A program made the position numbers and the translations under genes. From Woeseiaceae bacterium (GTDB lineage Bacteria > Pseudomonadota > Gammaproteobacteria > Steroidobacterales > Woeseiaceae), in contig JASJBB010000006.1 of assembly GCA_030066735.1 (NCBI GenBank), positions 31,711 through 95,710 of the forward strand: DNA of 64,000 bases. The letters run 5' to 3'. Below, piece by piece: positions 1-7,806 of this stretch (its first letter is position 1; every line of letters begins with the position of its first letter). The notes under the pieces were generated by a model. The model was not told the DNA's origin and did not search any database. It saw only the letters and a list, made by a program, of their open reading frames with translations.

Positions 1-1465
1 CGTACTCCTCGAGCGTTTTGACCAGGCTTGCCTCGGTGAACCGCGGCGGCGGCTCGGTGAAGTGCTGCTCCGGGCGCAGCTCGTCGAGGTTGATGACGTC
101 GCCCTCGGCGATCTCGGGCAGCAACCGGTCGCCCTCGTCGTCCTTGTTGTCGTCCTGGCCTTCCTTGTAGACGGCCATGAAGCCGGGCTCCACCAGGATG
201 GAGCCGTTGGCGCGGAACAGGTTGCCGTCCTCTGCCGGGCCCGCCGCCAGGTCGACAGCAACTGTGTCGAACACGGCCGGCACCATCTGGCAGGCCATCG
301 TCCGTTTCCAGATCAGTGAATAAAGCTTGTACTGGTCTTCGTCGAGCGCCGCCTTGAGCGACTCCGGGGTGCGCGCCACCGACGTCGGGCGGATAGCCTC
401 GTGGGCTTCCTGGGCATTTTTCGACTTGTTCTTGAACTCCCGCGGCTCATCCGGAACGTTCTGCTTGCCGTAACGGTCGGCGATGACTTCACGAATCTCG
501 TCGACGGCCAGACCGGCCAGCGTGACCGAGTCGGTACGCATGTAGGAGATCAGGCCCACATTGCCCTCACCCGGAAGCTCGATACCTTCGTAGAGTTTTT
601 GCGCAACGCGCATCGTCCATTGGGTGTTGAATCCGAGTTTGCGGGAAGACTCCTGCTGCAGCGTCGAGGTCGTAAACGGGGCGGCCGGGTTCCTGCGCCG
701 CTGGCGCTTGGTGACGGTGACCGTCGTCAGCTTGCCGTCAGCCGCGTCGAGCAGCGTCTTCTCGACGTCGCGCGCCTGTTCTTCGTTCTCGAAACTGAAC
801 TGCTCGACCTTGTCGCCCTTGTAACTGATCAGGCGCGACGCGAACGGTTGCTCATCCTTGCTGACGTCGGCCTCGATAGACCAGTACTCGCGCGCCTTGA
901 ATGCTTCGATTTCCTGTTCGCGCTCGACAATCATCCGCAGCGCCGGACTCTGCACCCGGCCGGCCGACAGGCCGCGCTGGACTTTCTTCCACAACAGCGG
1001 CGACAGGTTGAACCCGACCAGGTAGTCGAGCGCCCGCCGGGCTTGCTGCGCGCCGACGAGATCCGACGACAGGTCGCGCGGGTTGTCGATCGCATCCTTG
1101 ACCGCGGTTTTGGTGATTTCGTGGAACACGACGCGGTGCACAGCCTTGCTGTCGAGAGCGTTTTTTTCCTTGAGCAGCTCGATCAGGTGCCAGGAAATTG
1201 CCTCGCCTTCGCGGTCGGGGTCAGTCGCGAGATACAACGCATCGGCCTTCTTGAGGGCGCGGATGATCGTGTTGACGTGCTTCTCGTTCTTTTCGATGAC
1301 CTGGTACTTCATCGAGAACGCATTGTCGGGGTCGACCGCGCCGACCTTGGGCACGAGATCGCGCACGTGACCATACGAGGCAAGGACGTCGAAGTCCTTG
1401 CCGAGGTACTTGCTGATCGTCTTGGCCTTGGCGGGCGACTCAACGATGACGAGATTCTTTGACAT
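1..1465 (-). CDS. topA: DNA topoisomerase I (N-terminal part)
   Basis: Type IA topoisomerase that relaxes negatively supercoiled DNA. The visible 488 residues start MSKNLVIVESPAKAKTISKYL, the usual TopA Toprim opening. They include the metal-binding DPDREGEA block and the active-site region around GLISYMRTDSV, whose Tyr is the expected nucleophile. The reading frame runs off the left edge of the window, so the C-terminal domain and zinc fingers are not visible. The ATG at 1465 is the natural start because it gives the canonical N-terminus. The gene lies 133 bp downstream of smg, with a REP-like palindrome in between. The smg-topA pairing is common in gammaproteobacteria. The identification is firm; nothing can be said about the missing part. 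Confidence 0.97.
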   Translation of the reverse strand, partial: MSKNLVIVESPAKAKTISKYLGKDFDVLASYGHVRDLVPKVGAVDPDNAFSMKYQVIEKNEKHVNTIIRALKKADALYLATDPDREGEAISWHLIELLKEKNALDSKAVHRVVFHEITKTAVKDAIDNPRDLSSDLVGAQQARRALDYLVGFNLSPLLWKKVQRGLSAGRVQSPALRMIVEREQEIEAFKAREYWSIEADVSKDEQPFASRLISYKGDKVEQFSFENEEQARDVEKTLLDAADGKLTTVTVTKRQRRRNPAAPFTTSTLQQESSRKLGFNTQWTMRVAQKLYEGIELPGEGNVGLISYMRTDSVTLAGLAVDEIREVIADRYGKQNVPDEPREFKNKSKNAQEAHEAIRPTSVARTPESLKAALDEDQYKLYSLIWKRTMACQMVPAVFDTVAVDLAAGPAEDGNLFRANGSILVEPGFMAVYKEGQDDNKDDEGDRLLPEIAEGDVINLDELRPEQHFTEPPPRFTEASLVKTLEEY

Positions 1466-1571
1466 AGGGCGCTCAGATACGGACAACCGCGGACAATGCC
1501 GCGGTTGAATACAATGGCAGACGCCGGCCTGTCAAGAAAATCGGTTTCGAACGGGCTGCATTAGCTCCCGC

Positions 1572-1593
1572 AGGAGCCCGCCCCGGCGGGCGA
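1572..1593. repeat. REP-like palindrome, copy A
   Basis: AGGAGCCCGCCCCGGCGGGC in the smg-topA gap. The stem GCCCGCC/GGCGGGC follows a GGA head. The same unit recurs at 4911, 14863 and 63757, and partly at 17136. Confidence 0.8.
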
Positions 1594-1597
1594 TTCC

Positions 1598-2074
1598 CTA
1601 ATGAATCGACCCCGTACTCTCTTCGAACACGAGGTCTTCCATCCTGGCGTACGCCAGCTCTTGTCCGGGCTGGCTGAAAAGCACCATCAGGACGACCCAC
1701 TTGATCTGCTCGACGTCGATATCGGCGGATTCGAGCGCCAACAGCCGGTCGACCAGGATCTCGCGCTGCTGTGGCGACAGGATGCCGATCTGCTCGAGAT
1801 AGGCGATGTACCCGCGACACGCAGCGTCCAGCCGTTCCTGTTCGAAGTCGTTGTAGACGCGCAGGCCATGCGAGGTCTGGGCGTGAAAGGCGATGCTTTC
1901 CTGGTGGTCGGTCAGCCCGTCGAGCCAGTCCAGCGCACGATCGATCTCGGTGTCTGTGAAGCCGGCGCGGGAGAGTTCATCGCGCAGTTCGTTCTGATCA
2001 GCTTCAGGTTCTTCATCCGTGTCGACGTAGGTCTCAAACAGGTACATGAGTACGTCGAGAACATTTTCTTTCAT
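1598..2074 (-). CDS. smg: Smg family protein (DUF494)
   Basis: A 158-residue acidic protein opening MKENVLDVLMYLFETYVD, matching the Smg/DUF494 family in start and length. Smg is a small, mostly helical cytoplasmic protein found beside dprA and topA in many gammaproteobacteria. Its role is poorly defined; a link to DprA or DNA uptake has been proposed mainly from gene neighbourhood. Here it lies between dprA (49 bp upstream) and topA on the same strand, the family's usual position. No catalytic motif is visible. The assignment rests on whole-protein similarity and context, so the family is secure and the function is not. Confidence 0.9.
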   Translation of the reverse strand: MKENVLDVLMYLFETYVDTDEEPEADQNELRDELSRAGFTDTEIDRALDWLDGLTDHQESIAFHAQTSHGLRVYNDFEQERLDAACRGYIAYLEQIGILSPQQREILVDRLLALESADIDVEQIKWVVLMVLFSQPGQELAYARMEDLVFEESTGSIH

Positions 2075-2123
2075 TCCTGGAGCGGCTCCCTATCGTTCCT
2101 GATCCAGTTTTGTCGTCCGGTGT

Positions 2124-3035
2124 CTATCGGCCAAGCAGGGAATAGCGTCCACCAGACAGCGATTCGACTTCTCCCTGTAGCTCCAGGATCAGAAGCATGG
2201 AGGAAACCTGGTCGATCGTCAAACCGGAAGTTGCGGCCAGTTCGTCGACGCTGACCGGGTCGAAACCGATGAATTTGCGCAGCTGCGCGTAGTCGCCATC
2301 GTCGAAATCGGGCGAATCGGTCTTCGTTGTTGATTCCAAAGAACTTTGTAGCAGGTGCGATGACAGGGGCGCGAGTTCCGCCACGACGTCCTCGGCCGTT
2401 TCAACGAGCTTGGCCCCCTGGCGGATGAGCTTATGACAACCTCGCGAAAGCGGATTATGGATAGAGCCCGGTATCGCGAAGACTTCGCGTCCCTGTTCGC
2501 CGGCAAGGCGCGCCGTAATCAGCGAGCCGCTGCGGCGCGCCGCCTCCACGACCAGCGTCCCGAGGCTCATACCGCTGATCAGCCGGTTGCGCTGCGGAAA
2601 CAGCGCCTTGTCCGGATGCGTGCCGAGCGGAAACTCGCTGACCAGCGCGCCGCGGGCGGCGATCTCGTGGGCCAATTCGTAATTCGATGCCGGGTAGACC
2701 CGGTCAATACCGTGACCCAGGAAGGCGATCGTGCCGGCCCCGGCGTCGAGCGCGCCGCGATGCGCCGCGGTATCGATGCCCTCGGCAAGGCCGCTGACGA
2801 TGCAAAAACCGGCGCCGCCCAGGTGTCGAGCGAACTCGAACGCGGTGCGCCGCCCGGCCTCCGTCGGATTGCGGCTGCCGACGATGGCGAGCGCCGGCAT
2901 GTGCAAAAGCTCGACGTTACCTTTTACAAACAGGCGCTCGGGCGCCCGCGGTATTTGCTCGAGCAGTTCCGGGAAGTCGTCGTCGCCCTTCGTGACGAGG
3001 TGATTGCCCGGCGACTGCAGCCATTCGTCGTTCAT
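2124..3035 (-). CDS. dprA: DNA-processing protein DprA, lacking the N-terminal domain
   Basis: DprA/Smf loads RecA on incoming single-stranded DNA during transformation. The 303 residues contain the Rossmann-like core: LAIVGSRNPTEAG near 50, IVSGLAEGIDTAAHRGAL near 80, and the FPQRNRLISGMS and GSLITARLA blocks. A C-terminal winged-helix-like segment of about 60 residues follows. Family members usually run about 360-380 residues and carry an N-terminal SAM/HhH domain, which is absent here. An in-frame TAG lies three codons upstream of the ATG, so the start cannot be extended. A terminator for the upstream LysM gene sits in the 63-bp gap. The core motifs look intact, so the protein may still work without the missing domain. 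Confidence 0.93.
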   Translation of the reverse strand: MNDEWLQSPGNHLVTKGDDDFPELLEQIPRAPERLFVKGNVELLHMPALAIVGSRNPTEAGRRTAFEFARHLGGAGFCIVSGLAEGIDTAAHRGALDAGAGTIAFLGHGIDRVYPASNYELAHEIAARGALVSEFPLGTHPDKALFPQRNRLISGMSLGTLVVEAARRSGSLITARLAGEQGREVFAIPGSIHNPLSRGCHKLIRQGAKLVETAEDVVAELAPLSSHLLQSSLESTTKTDSPDFDDGDYAQLRKFIGFDPVSVDELAATSGLTIDQVSSMLLILELQGEVESLSGGRYSLLGR

Positions 3036-3046
3036 GACCGCAGTCT

Positions 3047-3072
3047 AAAAAAAACGGCGCCCGAAAGCGCCG
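3047..3072 (-). terminator. Rho-independent terminator after the LysM gene
   Basis: On the minus strand a GGCGC stem with a short loop pairs with GCGCC (3056-3071, extended by one flanking base pair each side) and is followed by eight T's (complement of 3047-3054). It lies 27 bp past the stop of the LysM gene and only 12 bp before the dprA start codon. It should reduce read-through from the LysM gene into dprA. Confidence 0.85.
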
Positions 3073-3098
3073 CCTTTATTTGCTGTAGCTCTTCAAAA

Positions 3099-4154
3099 TC
3101 AGGTCGGGTTTCTCACGAAGTCTTCGGTATGGATGGCCTGCGTGGCCTCCATGACCAGTCCGTAGGAGATGCGGTCGTAGGTCTTGAAGACCATGACCGT
3201 GCCGGCTTCCTCGTCAGGCAACCGGACGTTGCCGCCCTCGACGCGATCGCGCACCACCGCGCCGCGCTGCCAGACCGTCAGCACGTCGCCCACACCGAGG
3301 CCGTGGTTCGAGCCGCGGTTCATGACGACGACGTTGTACTGGCCGATCTGCGTGACGCCGCCAACGACGGCGACGATCTGCCCGTCAATATTGCTGGTCG
3401 GCGCTTTCGGGAAGAAGTTGAGCGGGATTTCCACCGACGTCGGTATCAGCCGGTCGCCCTGCTTGGCTTCCTGCTTCGAGGAAACCAGCGCCATCGACGC
3501 CGGATCGCCACTCTTGCGGATCATGCCCTCGCCGATCTCGATGCCCTGGTAACCGATCAGGTCATTGGTTTCGGGATCGACCAGGCGGTCGCCGATCTTG
3601 ACGATGTTGAACCGCTCGCCCGGTTGCGCGCTCGTGCCGCGGATGTAAACGACATTGCCGGCAGACGCGATCATGTGGTCGCCCTTGGTGGCGAGCAAGT
3701 AAGGCAGCCGGTCGACTTCGCCGCGCTCGATGACGACGCCGCGGCTCAGGAACGCTGCGATCGAATCGTACGAGACGCTGGTGATGGCTTCGGTCAGCGG
3801 CGTGCTCCGGGCTTCCGGCGAGAGCCGGTAGGTGCCGGCCTGGCCCACCGTGACGCGAGGCGTACCGTCGATGTAAACCAGTGCAAGGACGTCACCCGGG
3901 TAAATAAGGTGCGGGTTCTCGACCTGGGGATTGATGTACCAGATTTCCGGCCAATACCATGGGTCCTTGAGAAACGTAGCGGCGATATCCCAGAGGGTGT
4001 CGCCTACCTGAACGACATACTCATCGGGAGCGTCTTCGGCTATGCGCGCGCTGCCCTGCGAGAAAGCGGTCAGCGTGCCCAGCGTGAGCGATGCGATGAA
4101 CGCAACCGCAATCATCCGGAGACGGTTATTCAGGCGATCTTTGCTGAGGGACAT
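3099..4154 (-). CDS. LysM peptidoglycan-binding domain protein
   Basis: A 351-residue exported protein. The N-terminus has a basic stretch (KDRLNNRLR) and a hydrophobic segment (AVAFIASLTLGTLTAF) typical of a Sec signal. A LysM domain follows at about residues 44-95: YVVQVGDTLWDIAATFL, then WYWPEIWYINPQVENPHLIYPGD. The remaining 250 residues are a conserved region typical of the gammaproteobacterial LysM protein encoded beside dprA and opposite def (the PA0020-type neighbourhood in Pseudomonas). It probably binds peptidoglycan in the periplasm; no hydrolase motif is visible. It is transcribed divergently from def across a 234-bp gap and ends at a clear terminator before dprA. Confidence 0.9.
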   Translation of the reverse strand: MSLSKDRLNNRLRMIAVAFIASLTLGTLTAFSQGSARIAEDAPDEYVVQVGDTLWDIAATFLKDPWYWPEIWYINPQVENPHLIYPGDVLALVYIDGTPRVTVGQAGTYRLSPEARSTPLTEAITSVSYDSIAAFLSRGVVIERGEVDRLPYLLATKGDHMIASAGNVVYIRGTSAQPGERFNIVKIGDRLVDPETNDLIGYQGIEIGEGMIRKSGDPASMALVSSKQEAKQGDRLIPTSVEIPLNFFPKAPTSNIDGQIVAVVGGVTQIGQYNVVVMNRGSNHGLGVGDVLTVWQRGAVVRDRVEGGNVRLPDEEAGTVMVFKTYDRISYGLVMEATQAIHTEDFVRNPT

Positions 4155-4206
4155 GGTTTCCTCGTGCTCCAGTCAAGGTCGGGGACCTGTGGCTTTTAGG
4201 CGTTGG

Positions 4207-4212
4207 TATAAT
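4207..4212. promoter_or_regulatory. Possible sigma-70 -10 element between the LysM gene and def
   Basis: A perfect TATAAT lies in the divergent gap. The overlapping complement reads TATTAT, so it could serve either direction: 54 bp from the LysM start or about 177 bp from the def start. No good -35 hexamer was found at 16-18 bp on either strand, so this is only a candidate. The AT-rich stretch 4300-4388 before def may hold another promoter that I could not define. Confidence 0.35.
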
Positions 4213-4388
4213 ATGTCGTTCCGGTGCCGCTGAGACTGCTAATTACGTCACATTTCCGGCCCCAAGTACCTGTAACAAGGCGGAATTTCTGGCGGCATTG
4301 TCTGTCATCTTATTCAATGAAGTCAAACATTTAGGTCGCATTTTAGTCAATTTACACGAGTTACCGGCGGAATTGCCGCAAGGAAATT

Positions 4389-4910
4389 ATGGCAAAACTA
4401 AAGATTTTGGAATTCCCGGACCCGCGGCTCAGGACGAAAGCCGCCCCGGTCGAAAAGGTCGATGACGCACTGCGACAGCTGATGGATGACATGTTCGAGA
4501 CCATGTATGCCGCCCCGGGTATCGGGCTGGCGGCAACCCAGGTCGACGTCCATCGTCGCCTGCTCGTCGCGGACGTTTCGCGCGATGGCAGCGAGCCGCA
4601 CGCGTTGATCAACCCGGAGATCGTCGAGAAAGATGGCGTCACCGCAACCGAGGAAGGCTGCCTGTCGGTGCCGGGCTATTACGAGGAAGTAGAGCGGGCC
4701 GAGCACATTCGCGTGCGCTACCTCGATCGCAACGGTGAGACCGCTGAAATGGAAGCCGAGGGTCTGCTCGCCGTCTGTATCCAGCACGAGATGGACCATC
4801 TCGATGGCAAGCTGTTCGTCGACTACCTGTCGGAAGCGAAACGCATGCGCATCCGCAAAAAGCTGGTCAAGGAGCAGCGGCACCGCAGCCCGGAGGCCGT
4901 AGCGCTGTAG
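4389..4910 (+). CDS. def: Peptide deformylase
   Basis: Metalloenzyme that removes the N-formyl group from nascent proteins. The 173 residues carry all three family motifs: [13 protein letters not shown] and QHEMDH. The Cys of the second motif and the two His of the third bind the metal, and the Glu is catalytic. Length matches bacterial PDFs. The ATG is preceded by AAGGAAAT, a reasonable ribosome site. It is the first gene of a plus-strand set: def, fmt, rsmB, a DUF4390 gene, ntrY and ntrX. A REP-like palindrome fills the 34-bp gap to fmt. Confidence 0.98.
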   Translation: MAKLKILEFPDPRLRTKAAPVEKVDDALRQLMDDMFETMYAAPGIGLAATQVDVHRRLLVADVSRDGSEPHALINPEIVEKDGVTATEEGCLSVPGYYEEVERAEHIRVRYLDRNGETAEMEAEGLLAVCIQHEMDHLDGKLFVDYLSEAKRMRIRKKLVKEQRHRSPEAVAL

Positions 4911-4933
4911 TAGGAGCCCGCCCCGGCGGGCGA
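4911..4933. repeat. REP-like palindrome, copy B
   Basis: TAGGAGCCCGCCCCGGCGGG, then CGA, directly after the def stop codon and before fmt. It could form a hairpin in the def-fmt transcript. Confidence 0.8.
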
Positions 4934-4944
4934 TAATTCTCGCC

Positions 4945-5871
4945 ATGGAACTCCCCCGCATCATTTTCGCCGGCACGCCCGATTTTGCGCTGGCTTCGCT
5001 GCAGGCGCTCGTTGCGGCGGGCCACGTGCCGTGCGCCGTGTTGACGCAACCCGATCGTCCGGCCGGCCGCGGCAAGCAGCTCACCGCCAGCCCGGTCAAG
5101 AAGTTCGCCGAGGCGGAAGGCATGCCGGTTCTGCAGCCGGCCACTCTGCGGGACGACGACGAGGTCGCAACGCTCGCCGATCTCGAGCCGGACGTGATGA
5201 TCGTAGCGGCTTACGGGTTGATACTGCCCCAGGCCGTGCTCGACGTGCCGCGCGCCGGCTGTCTCAACGTTCACGCATCGCTTCTGCCGCGCTGGCGCGG
5301 CGCCGCGCCGATCCAGGCGGCGATTCTCGCGGGCGACGCGCAAACCGGCGTGTGCCTGATGCAGATGGAGGCCGGGCTCGACACGGGCCCGGTGTTTGCC
5401 TGCGCGCCCGTCGATATCGGGGCGCACGAGAGCGCCGGCCGGCTGCACGACCGCCTGGCCGCGGCGGGAGGCGAGCTGCTCGTCACGCATCTCGACGACA
5501 TCCTGGCCGGGGGCCTCGAAGCAAGGCCGCAAGACGACGCGCTCGCGACCTACGCTCCCAAGGTCCGGCCCGCCGACGCGCAGCTCGACTGGCAGCTGGA
5601 TGCAGCCGAACTGGAACGCATGGTGCGGGCCTACAACCCCGCGCCCGGCGCGTGGTTCATGGCCGGCGACGAGAGAACCAAGTGCTGGGAGGCTCGCCGG
5701 GTGGCCGGCGATGCAACGCCGGGCACGGTGCTGGCCGCGGGTGCGGACGGCGTGGTCGTGGCCTGCGGGCAGGGCGCGTTGCGGCTCGAGACGCTGCAAC
5801 GTCCCGGCAAGCGGGCTGTCACCGCGGCCGAGTACGCGGGGCAGATCGACTTTTCCGGCCGGCGGCTGTGA
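4945..5871 (+). CDS. fmt: Methionyl-tRNA formyltransferase
   Basis: Transfers a formyl group from 10-formyl-THF to the initiator Met-tRNA, pairing functionally with Def. The 308-residue protein opens [17 protein letters not shown], as in Fmt. It contains [18 protein letters not shown], with the catalytic Asn-His and the SLLP folate-binding motif, and [18 protein letters not shown]-terminal domain follows from about residue 205. Its TGA overlaps the GTG start of rsmB by three bases within GTGA, so the two genes are likely translationally coupled. Confidence 0.98.
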   Translation: MELPRIIFAGTPDFALASLQALVAAGHVPCAVLTQPDRPAGRGKQLTASPVKKFAEAEGMPVLQPATLRDDDEVATLADLEPDVMIVAAYGLILPQAVLDVPRAGCLNVHASLLPRWRGAAPIQAAILAGDAQTGVCLMQMEAGLDTGPVFACAPVDIGAHESAGRLHDRLAAAGGELLVTHLDDILAGGLEARPQDDALATYAPKVRPADAQLDWQLDAAELERMVRAYNPAPGAWFMAGDERTKCWEARRVAGDATPGTVLAAGADGVVVACGQGALRLETLQRPGKRAVTAAEYAGQIDFSGRRL

Positions 5872-7196
5872 CCGGCATCAAACGCGGGGCCCGGTTGCGG
5901 GCGGCGGCCGCCCACACGGTTGACGATGTGGTGACAGCGGGCCGCTCGCTGGATGCGGCGCTCGCCGAGCGGGAGCAGCAACTGCCGCCCGACGACCTGC
6001 CGCTGTTCCGGCTGCTCAGTTACGGAACCCTGCGCTACCACTGGCGACTATCCCAGTGGATCGGCGCCTTGCTCGATCGACCGCTAAAGCGTCGCGACAG
6101 CGTGGTCAACCAGCTGTTGGCTATCGGCCTGTATCAGCTCGCCGAGACGCGCATTCCGGATCATGCCGTGGTCTCGCAAACTGTCGAGGCGGCCCGCACG
6201 CTGCGGCGGCCCAAGCTGGCGCCGCTCGTCAACGCAATCCTCAGGCGTGCACGGCGCGACCGGATTTTCGATCAGGAGCCGTCTGATGAGAGTGCGGCGC
6301 ACAATCATCCCGCCTGGCTGCTCGACCGGCTGCGCGCGGACTGGCCGGACGACTGGCGCGCTATCGTTGAGGCGAACAACGGCCGTGCGCCGATGTGGCT
6401 GCGCGTTGCGCCGTCCGCCGGACCGGTGGCGGGTATGCGGGAGCGACTCGAACAGGAAGGCATAGCGAGCGACGAGCTGGCGGGCGCACCCCAGGCGCTG
6501 CGGCTTGCCGAACCCGTGCCTGTCGAGCGGTTGCCGGGATTCGCCGACGGGCAGCTGTCGGTGCAGGACGCGGCCGCGCAGCTGGCGGCGCCCTGGGTGC
6601 TTGCCGGGGGTGGCCGCAGGGTGCTCGATGCCTGCGCCGCGCCGGGCGGCAAGACCGGTCACTTGCTCGAACTCGGGGGCGATAGCGTCGACGTGACGGC
6701 GATCGACCGCGACCCCGACCGGCTGCTCGTCGTCGCCGGGAACCTCGAGCGGCTGGGGCTGGATGCAACCCTTATCGCCGCCGATGCATCGAAAACAGGA
6801 GAGTGGTGGGATGACCGGCCGTTCGACGCCATCCTGCTCGACGCGCCCTGTTCGGCGACCGGCGTCATACGGCGGCATCCCGATATCAAGCACCTGCGCC
6901 GCGCCGCCGATATTGACGAGCTGGCGCGCCTGCAAGCCGCCCTGCTCGACGCATTGTGGCCGCTGCTGGCGCCTGGCGGGCGCCTGATGTACGTGACGTG
7001 CTCGGTGCTGCAGCAGGAAAACGATGACGTGGCAGGGGGCTTCCTGGCCAGGACGCCCGACGCCCGGGAAGACAACGTGTTGCATGATTACAACATCCGC
7101 GATCTAATGCGGGACAAGGCCTGCGGCCAGCAAATCCTGCCCGGAACGGCAGGAATGGATGGCTTTTATTACGCAGGACTGACGAAGGTCTCCTGA
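5868..7196 (+). CDS. rsmB: 16S rRNA (cytosine(967)-C(5))-methyltransferase RsmB
   Basis: Methylates C967 of 16S rRNA. From the GTG at 5868 the protein is 442 residues. An NusB-like RNA-binding region (about 1-140) precedes the SAM-dependent methyltransferase domain. The SAM loop is [31 protein letters not shown] carries the release Cys and [11 protein letters not shown] the nucleophilic Cys. The open frame extends far upstream inside fmt, but that part is a shadow. GTG is preferred because the following residues ([17 protein letters not shown]) match the family N-terminus and because of the GTGA overlap with the fmt stop. Confidence 0.96.
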   Translation: MTGIKRGARLRAAAAHTVDDVVTAGRSLDAALAEREQQLPPDDLPLFRLLSYGTLRYHWRLSQWIGALLDRPLKRRDSVVNQLLAIGLYQLAETRIPDHAVVSQTVEAARTLRRPKLAPLVNAILRRARRDRIFDQEPSDESAAHNHPAWLLDRLRADWPDDWRAIVEANNGRAPMWLRVAPSAGPVAGMRERLEQEGIASDELAGAPQALRLAEPVPVERLPGFADGQLSVQDAAAQLAAPWVLAGGGRRVLDACAAPGGKTGHLLELGGDSVDVTAIDRDPDRLLVVAGNLERLGLDATLIAADASKTGEWWDDRPFDAILLDAPCSATGVIRRHPDIKHLRRAADIDELARLQAALLDALWPLLAPGGRLMYVTCSVLQQENDDVAGGFLARTPDAREDNVLHDYNIRDLMRDKACGQQILPGTAGMDGFYYAGLTKVS

Positions 7197-7203
7197 GAAA
7201 ACC

Positions 7204-7806
7204 ATGTCACGCGCAGCCACCAACAAGCCACGCCAGCTCGCGGCCCTTGCCGCCAGCCTGGTCGTGCTTGCCGGGCTGTGGCAGCCGACTCTCGCCCAGG
7301 ACAGCATCGAACGCGCCGGTTACTTCGAGGTGCGTTCGGCGTCGACCCGGCAGGTCGGTGGCGTGCACACGCTGGACGCGAGATTGCAGCTCGTGCTCAG
7401 CAGCGAAGCGCTCGCGGCGTTGTCGAGCGGCGTTCCGCTCGTCATCGAGCTGCAATTGCAGTTGATCCGCGACCGGCGCTTCTGGTGGGACGATGCGGAA
7501 GCCGACCTCGCGGTGCGTTTCGAGCTGGAATACCGTCCACTCAGCCAGAGATACATAGTCCGCAACACCAACAGCGGTGACCAGGATTCCTTCGCAACAC
7601 TCTACTCGGCGCTGAACAACCTCGGCCGGGTGCAGGGTCTGCCCGTGATAGATGACGCGTTGCTCGAGCCCGGTGACGATTACCGGATTCGACTGCGCGC
7701 CATGCTCCAGACGCAGCAATACCCGGCGCCGCTCAGGCTGCTGTTTTTCTGGCGCGGCGAGTGGCAGCTGCAAAGCGAATGGTATGAATGGTTGCTAGAA
7801 CGCTAA
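7204..7806 (+). CDS. DUF4390 family exported protein
   Basis: A 200-residue protein with a signal-like N-terminus (LAALAASLVVLAGLWQPTLAQ, apparent cleavage after LAQ). The beta-rich domain that follows fits DUF4390, with blocks such as LIRDRRFWWDDAEADL and LEYRPLSQRYIVRN. DUF4390 genes are regularly found between rsmB and the ntrY-like kinase in gammaproteobacteria, which supports the call. The product is probably periplasmic; its function is unknown. Neighbourhood suggests a link to the following envelope-sensing kinase, but that is inference. It starts 7 bp after rsmB and overlaps ntrY by 19 bp. Confidence 0.88.
   Translation: MSRAATNKPRQLAALAASLVVLAGLWQPTLAQDSIERAGYFEVRSASTRQVGGVHTLDARLQLVLSSEALAALSSGVPLVIELQLQLIRDRRFWWDDAEADLAVRFELEYRPLSQRYIVRNTNSGDQDSFATLYSALNNLGRVQGLPVIDDALLEPGDDYRIRLRAMLQTQQYPAPLRLLFFWRGEWQLQSEWYEWLLER

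Noticed and set aside
5031..5867. rsmB frame extending back through fmt
   Set aside because: It is an Arg-rich shadow of fmt; the real start is the GTG at 5868 overlapping the fmt stop.
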